DNA of 10,903 bases from Coemansia sp. RSA 1804 (Eukaryota > Kickxellomycota > Kickxellomycetes > Kickxellales > Kickxellaceae): the NCBI GenBank assembly GCA_027578815.1, contig JANBTH010000818.1, positions 1 through 10,903 on the forward strand. The letters are read 5' to 3'. Every line of letters starts with the position of its first letter. Position 1 is the first letter of the stretch. Positions 7,186 to 10,903 of this stretch are shown here, in pieces. A program made the position numbers and the translations under genes. The notes under the pieces were generated by a model, which worked only from the letters and a program-made list of their open reading frames with translations, was not told the DNA's origin and ran no database searches.

Positions 7186-8392
7186 CAGCTGCTGGTGGTC
7201 CGATACCGAGACCAGCTGGGAAGTTCCATACTGTGCAGCCGTATGCTGCCAGTGGAAGACCACGGCGTGGCGGGATGCAAGGCTTATTCGAGCACTATGG
7301 ACCCCATCTTAATCACAACCATAATAATAATCACCACAGTGGCGGTGGCACCAAAACCCCATCAGCAACAACCGGTGTATCGCCGTCTCGTTTGCCTGAC
7401 CATGCGGCTATGACAGAAAACACGAGCGGAACGCAACGGCACCATTCGCCAGCAGCTGCAACTTCATCTATTAGACATCCACCAGTGCAACCAAAACCCC
7501 CACCACACTCGCGCCGCACATCCCTCTCGCCCGTATTGACCGCCCTACAGCCTGGCAATTACCATATTGCCAATCTACCCGACATTGATCTGGACGGTTC
7601 GTCATCGTCATCGTCGGAATCAGAAGCACTGGACTCTTCTCGTCCAGATGAGGTCAGAGGCCGCGGCGGCAACGGCAGGGCCAATACCAACAGCAGCAAA
7701 CTTGGAAGCAATTCCAAGGCTCCATTGTCTCCATTACCACCGACTTCAGCACTGCCGCTAGCAATCAACACAACGCTGCTCCATGCGCTTCAGACATCGC
7801 ATTGCGATACCGGCGACTCTACAATCACTCCGCTTTCTGTAGTCAACGTACCGGCCGGGGCACTGAGCACCTGCAGTACTTCGCCCAGCAGCCAGGCAAG
7901 TCGTGCTGGTGGTTACGATACATCGAGAGTAGTTCCCTTTGAACATGGAGAGCAAGGAGGAATTGGCGGTAGCCCCGTTATCTTTGACGCCGAAGAGTAC
8001 GGTTCCTCCAGTCCCTCCTTTGTGGTAGTTGATGCCGATACAATCACCAGTCCTGTTGTGTTTGATGCCGAGAGTCTGGGTAGCGATCACGAGGAAGACG
8101 ATACCAGCATGCTGGATGGGAATGCGGCGGTGCACCACTTTGATCTGGTAGAAAATGCGGTGCCGATTGAGGAGCTCGCTGCGACCGACACAATCAGGGG
8201 TAAAGAGTCGGATGGGGTGGATATAGCCACGGCTATCGAGAAAGCCATACGGGAGTTTGAGGTTTGGGACGCAGCAGGTGAGATCGTTAGGCCAGGCAAT
8301 TATGAAGTATACAGCGGTGGCAAGAGCGACGAGATGCAGTCTGGTGTGGAACCACCAACGACTTCCACCCTAGATGGCAATACTGCGTTAGG

Positions 8393-8424
<32 letters not shown>

Positions 8425-8701
8425 TATCGGCCTCCACAGCTGGGTCATCGGCATCCTCTGCGTTCAAAGTAATGGGCGTGCGACATGTTTCGTCATACAG
8501 TCCCGATTTCGACAAGACCGCCGCATCGTTACTCTCATCAATCAAGACCGATATAGCTAAGCGCGTGGCCACCGCAAACAGTGGTGGTGGTGGTGGCAGT
8601 GCTGCTGGTGGCGGTGGCGGTGGTGGTGCTGGGGAGGAGAATAAACGGAGGGACTTTGCTAGTGCTGCGTCTATTGCTGCTGCTATTGAGCATCATCAGC
8701 A

Positions 8702-8779
<78 letters not shown>

Positions 8780-10246
8780 ACAGCAGACAGGCGTGGTGGA
8801 GGAGGTCGGTGAACATCGGTACCTTCATTCAAGCAGGCTGTCTGGGTTCTTTGGGTTTGGCCAGCGCACACAGCGTGGTGGTGGTGGTAGTGGCGGCAAT
8901 GGCAGTGGGGCAGCATTGCAGCCGCTGAGCGCACCGCAGCCGCGTGGAGGACGGGCGCCTAGTCCGAAGGCGGCGGCAGTAGCTGCTGACCTGCGCGTAG
9001 TCACCGACCTACAGACATTGCGCGGAGCCGACAGATCTGGCGGGAGCAACGACCAAATTACGACAACCACAACCGGGGGAGGAGAAGGAGCACCGTCTTC
9101 GTCGGGCGATGGCCAAAAGAAGAGCTCTAACACTTCGCCATCGGCTACATTGATGGCCAGAAGATGGCGCGTGCCGTTTATCCAGCGCGTCGTATCTAGT
9201 GGTGATCCTGGCGATACTGGCAGTGCTAGACGGCGCAGCAGAGGGCGTGCCGGTACTACCAGCGATATCGAGTCTCCGCACGCTGCGCCGTCTGCTGGCG
9301 ACAACAGACCATTCAGTATGGTTGAAGGCAGCAGCAGCAACAGCAACAGCAATAGTGGGCGCTCTACACCACGAATCACTGCAACTGGCTTGCTACAGCA
9401 GCAACATAGATTTGCTGGCTCTCCTGCTGCTGCTACTTCTGCTTCTGCTGCCGACAGCCCCTCCTCGCAGTCATTTTCGTATGCCACGGCCAGTCCGTCG
9501 TCTCGCTCGTTCGTCACAGCCAGTCCAGGCGAGGCTCCGCCCCGCGATCCAAGCCCTGTTTCGCGTGCTGATTCGTGGACCCTGATGTTTTTCAGCAAGG
9601 AGTTTGTTGTGCCGCAGAAGGTCGAGATGCTTGATATGGCGGCGGCACCGGTGCATACGCTAGGATCATTGCCTTCCAGCCCAGCCGCCACCGCTGCCGC
9701 TTCTGCTGTTGCTGTCGTCGAGCAGCCTGACGAGATAGAGGTGGAAGCACAAGAAAAGGAGAAACTAGATAAGGCGAGAGAAGATGAAGAAAATGGTAGC
9801 GATGCCGCCAACGATGGCGATGATGATGATTATGATGACGACGATCTGCTGTGGGGCGGAGCGGCACCACCGCTGGTAACAGATGATGACGATGACCCGG
9901 TAGCGGCAGCAATGCGCGCGGATATCGCCGAGCAACAAGAGCAGCAACAGCTGAGCGACAACGATGGCGACGCAAAATCGGTCACGAGCTCCACACGCAC
10001 GCTGCCGAGCACAATGCGGTTTACGCGCGGGATGCGCGCAGCGCTGCTTGAGCGGCAGCCGTCGCGCAATGTGCGCGAACGTCCCACGGCCGACGTCATT
10101 GGCGATCAGCTGGACAAGTACTTTCCGGATCATGATCTGGATCGGCGGATAGTGCAGGCGGTTCCCGTGGATAATGACGGGTCGCAGCCGTTAGATCGGT
10201 CAGAGTTCCACATCATTATGGATGCGGATGAAGACGACACGACACA

Positions 10247-10293
<47 letters not shown>

Positions 10294-10903
10294 CACAACA
10301 ACCGGAGCAATCGCAGGTTAACCAGCGCCGTCCACCTCTGGCTCCGGGTCCCGGGCGACGCAAGAGCGTGCGTATGCTTGTTCAGGAGCAGCGGCCCGGC
10401 AGACAGCTGGATGCCCGACGGGCGCGGAATGTCGGCGGCACTTCATCACGGGCGCCTCCTCCTCATTCTCCTGCGGAACAGCCTGCTGATACGACGACGC
10501 CTGGTAATGGCTCGGTAGATCCGCCGCCCATGCATCCAGCGGTGGTTCGTCGGAAATCCACTAAGCTGTGGGGCTGTATTCCCGAGGAGATCCGCCCGCG
10601 CGGCCGTCGTGGTGCTATTGATGCTTCTGCGTCGCCAACGCCGCTGGCCGATGGTCGTTTGATGCCATTGCCGGTTCCTCCTTCCCCTCCTCCTCCTGCT
10701 CCGCCACCAATGCAGCCGAATGACGAGATTGTGCGTCGAGCGTTGTCGCTTCTAAGAAAACCCGAGCCCAACCCGCAGGCCGAGAAGGAGATCGTTGAGG
10801 CTGCGATAAAGTGCGCCGACGCGAGAACTGCGGGATCCACGCGGGCGCAGTTTGTGCAGTCGCAGGAACTGAAGCGGCGTCAGACTGCGGCGACCGCCGT
10901 GCT
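5561..10903 (+). CDS. BCK1: BCK1-type MAPKKK, N-terminal regulatory part (runs off window)
   Basis: MAP kinase kinase kinase of the cell-wall-integrity pathway; by family knowledge it acts below protein kinase C and phosphorylates Mkk-type MAPKKs. Join 5561-5798 and 5944-10903, giving 1,732 residues in the window with no stop. The start is the ATG at 5561 (AAAAAATGG). A SAM domain spans about residues 57-120 (LPWSRDSIIQWARSNGF, then HGIEGYMFYTLKLEDIREM), split by the intron. Low-complexity sequence follows: Gln tracts (207-211, 897-906, 1001-1024, 1516-1529), an Ala tract (484-491), an RRRS site (392-395), and duplicated SPVIFDAE/SPVVFDAE (756, 782). An island at about 836-869 contains IEKAIREFEVWDAAGEIV. 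An acidic Asp block lies near 1369-1400. BCK1-like pre-kinase motifs are RPTADVIGDQLDKYFPDHDL (from 1459), RRKSVRMLVQE (from 1551) and RRKSTKLWGC (from 1615). Yeast Bck1 is about 1,480 residues in total, so this regulatory part is unusually long. The kinase domain is not seen, so activity is inferred. Confidence 0.8.
5799..5943 (+). other. Spliceosomal intron of the BCK1-like gene
   Basis: 145 nt. Donor GTAAGT (5799-5804), branch-site-like CTAAC (5907-5911), and a pyrimidine-rich stretch before acceptor TAG (5941-5943). Splicing joins C with AG to make a Gln codon and completes the SAM domain without a gap (FIPAFV then QHGIEGY). Retention would give a stop at 5804-5806 after 81 residues. Confidence 0.85.
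6324..6338 (+). repeat. (CAG)5 tract, Gln-coding
   Basis: Five uninterrupted CAG codons in the frame of the BCK1-like protein, the first clear member of the CAG series in this exon. Confidence 0.8.
7153..7187 (+). repeat. CAG/CAA tract read in the Ala/Thr frame
   Basis: The DNA is a CAG run ending in CAACAACAA, as in a Gln tract. The gene's frame reads it as GCA x8 (7155-7178) then ACA x3, giving eight Ala and three Thr. The SAM-to-kinase frame is open on both sides, so this is the true frame. Confidence 0.75.
8394..8423 (+). repeat. (CAG)10 tract, Gln-coding
   Basis: Ten uninterrupted CAG codons, residues 897-906 of the BCK1-like protein. Confidence 0.85.
8582..8632 (+). repeat. GGT/GGC tract, Gly-rich linker
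   Basis: Imperfect GGT/GGC repeats encode a Gly-rich stretch interrupted by Ser-Ala-Ala (about residues 960-976), a flexible linker before the long Gln tract. Confidence 0.75.
8706..8777 (+). repeat. (CAG)24 microsatellite, Gln-coding
   Basis: Twenty-four uninterrupted CAG codons (residues 1001-1024), flanked by HHQQK and KQQT. There are no synonymous CAA interruptions, so the tract should be length-unstable. It lies in the disordered middle of the protein. Confidence 0.9.
10251..10292 (+). repeat. (CAG)13-CAA tract, Gln-coding
   Basis: Thirteen CAG codons and one CAA (residues 1516-1529), placed between the DKYFPDHDLD and RRKSVRMLVQE motifs. It lengthens the spacing between two pre-kinase motifs. 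Confidence 0.85.

Noticed and set aside
6175..7413. 412-codon plus-strand open frame rich in Arg and Ser
   Set aside because: It is an out-of-frame shadow of the BCK1-like exon 2. The frame carrying the SAM and pre-kinase motifs is continuous across it, and the shadow's composition follows from CAG-type repeats read off-frame.
8538..8934. Polyleucine, polyserine and polyalanine frames over the CAG tract
   Set aside because: These are the other five readings of the (CAG)24 repeat. The Gln frame is the one continuous with the gene on both sides.
8825..9811. 328-codon minus-strand open frame
   Set aside because: Antisense shadow of exon 2; its Leu, Ala and Ser runs are the complements of CAG/GCN repeats, with no domain recognisable.
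1..10903. tRNA, rRNA, CRISPR array or bacterial-type operon
   Set aside because: No T-arm/acceptor pattern, no regularly spaced direct repeats and no ribosome-binding sites or gene clusters were seen; the window is eukaryotic.

Overview
The window looks like nuclear DNA of a filamentous, probably early-diverging fungus. The lineage guess (Zoopagomycota/Kickxellomycotina grade) is inference from style only: a GC-rich, CAG-rich coding exon next to an AT-rich, repeat-scarred intergenic region. The gene content itself is clearly fungal. It includes a BCK1-type MAP kinase kinase kinase with a spliceosomal intron (GTAAGT...CTAAC...TAG), and a decayed gene resembling the fungal-type protein kinases (FunK1).

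Left half (about 1-5200) is AT-rich and carries mostly debris. Three diverged copies of one repeat lie in the same orientation (99-~276, 1893-2125, 4377-4620). Each starts TGTTATGATGAC and has a TATAAAA box 129-150 bp inside; I read them as solo LTRs. The middle copy is flanked by a 5-bp target duplication (GGCTT) and sits inside a minus-strand pseudogene (2301 down to about 277). That pseudogene has a Ser-rich N-terminus, a charged coiled coil, a nuclease-like D...ExK region and the start of a FunK1-like kinase lobe. It is also broken by several stops and frameshifts, and its 3' end is lost at the first repeat. Between repeats two and three is a stretch with no convincing gene, then a small AT-rich ORF (3688-3918) with its own TATA box and good ATG context, of unknown function.

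Right half (about 5195-10903) is the 5' part of one large gene: a promoter with CACGTG and TATA, a T-rich leader with an overlapping upstream ORF, exon 1 (5561-5798), a 145-nt intron, and exon 2, which stays open from 5944 to the window edge. The protein has a SAM domain split by the intron, then more than 1,300 residues of low-complexity regulatory sequence, with Gln tracts encoded by up to 24 uninterrupted CAG codons. After that come the pre-kinase motifs I recognise from the BCK1 family (DKYFPDHDLD, RRKSVRMLVQE, RRKSTKLWGC). The kinase domain itself lies beyond position 10903.

Functionally the only intact recognised gene is the cell-wall-integrity MAPKKK. The left half is a graveyard of a lineage-expanded kinase family and a small LTR family, ending at the MAPKKK promoter.
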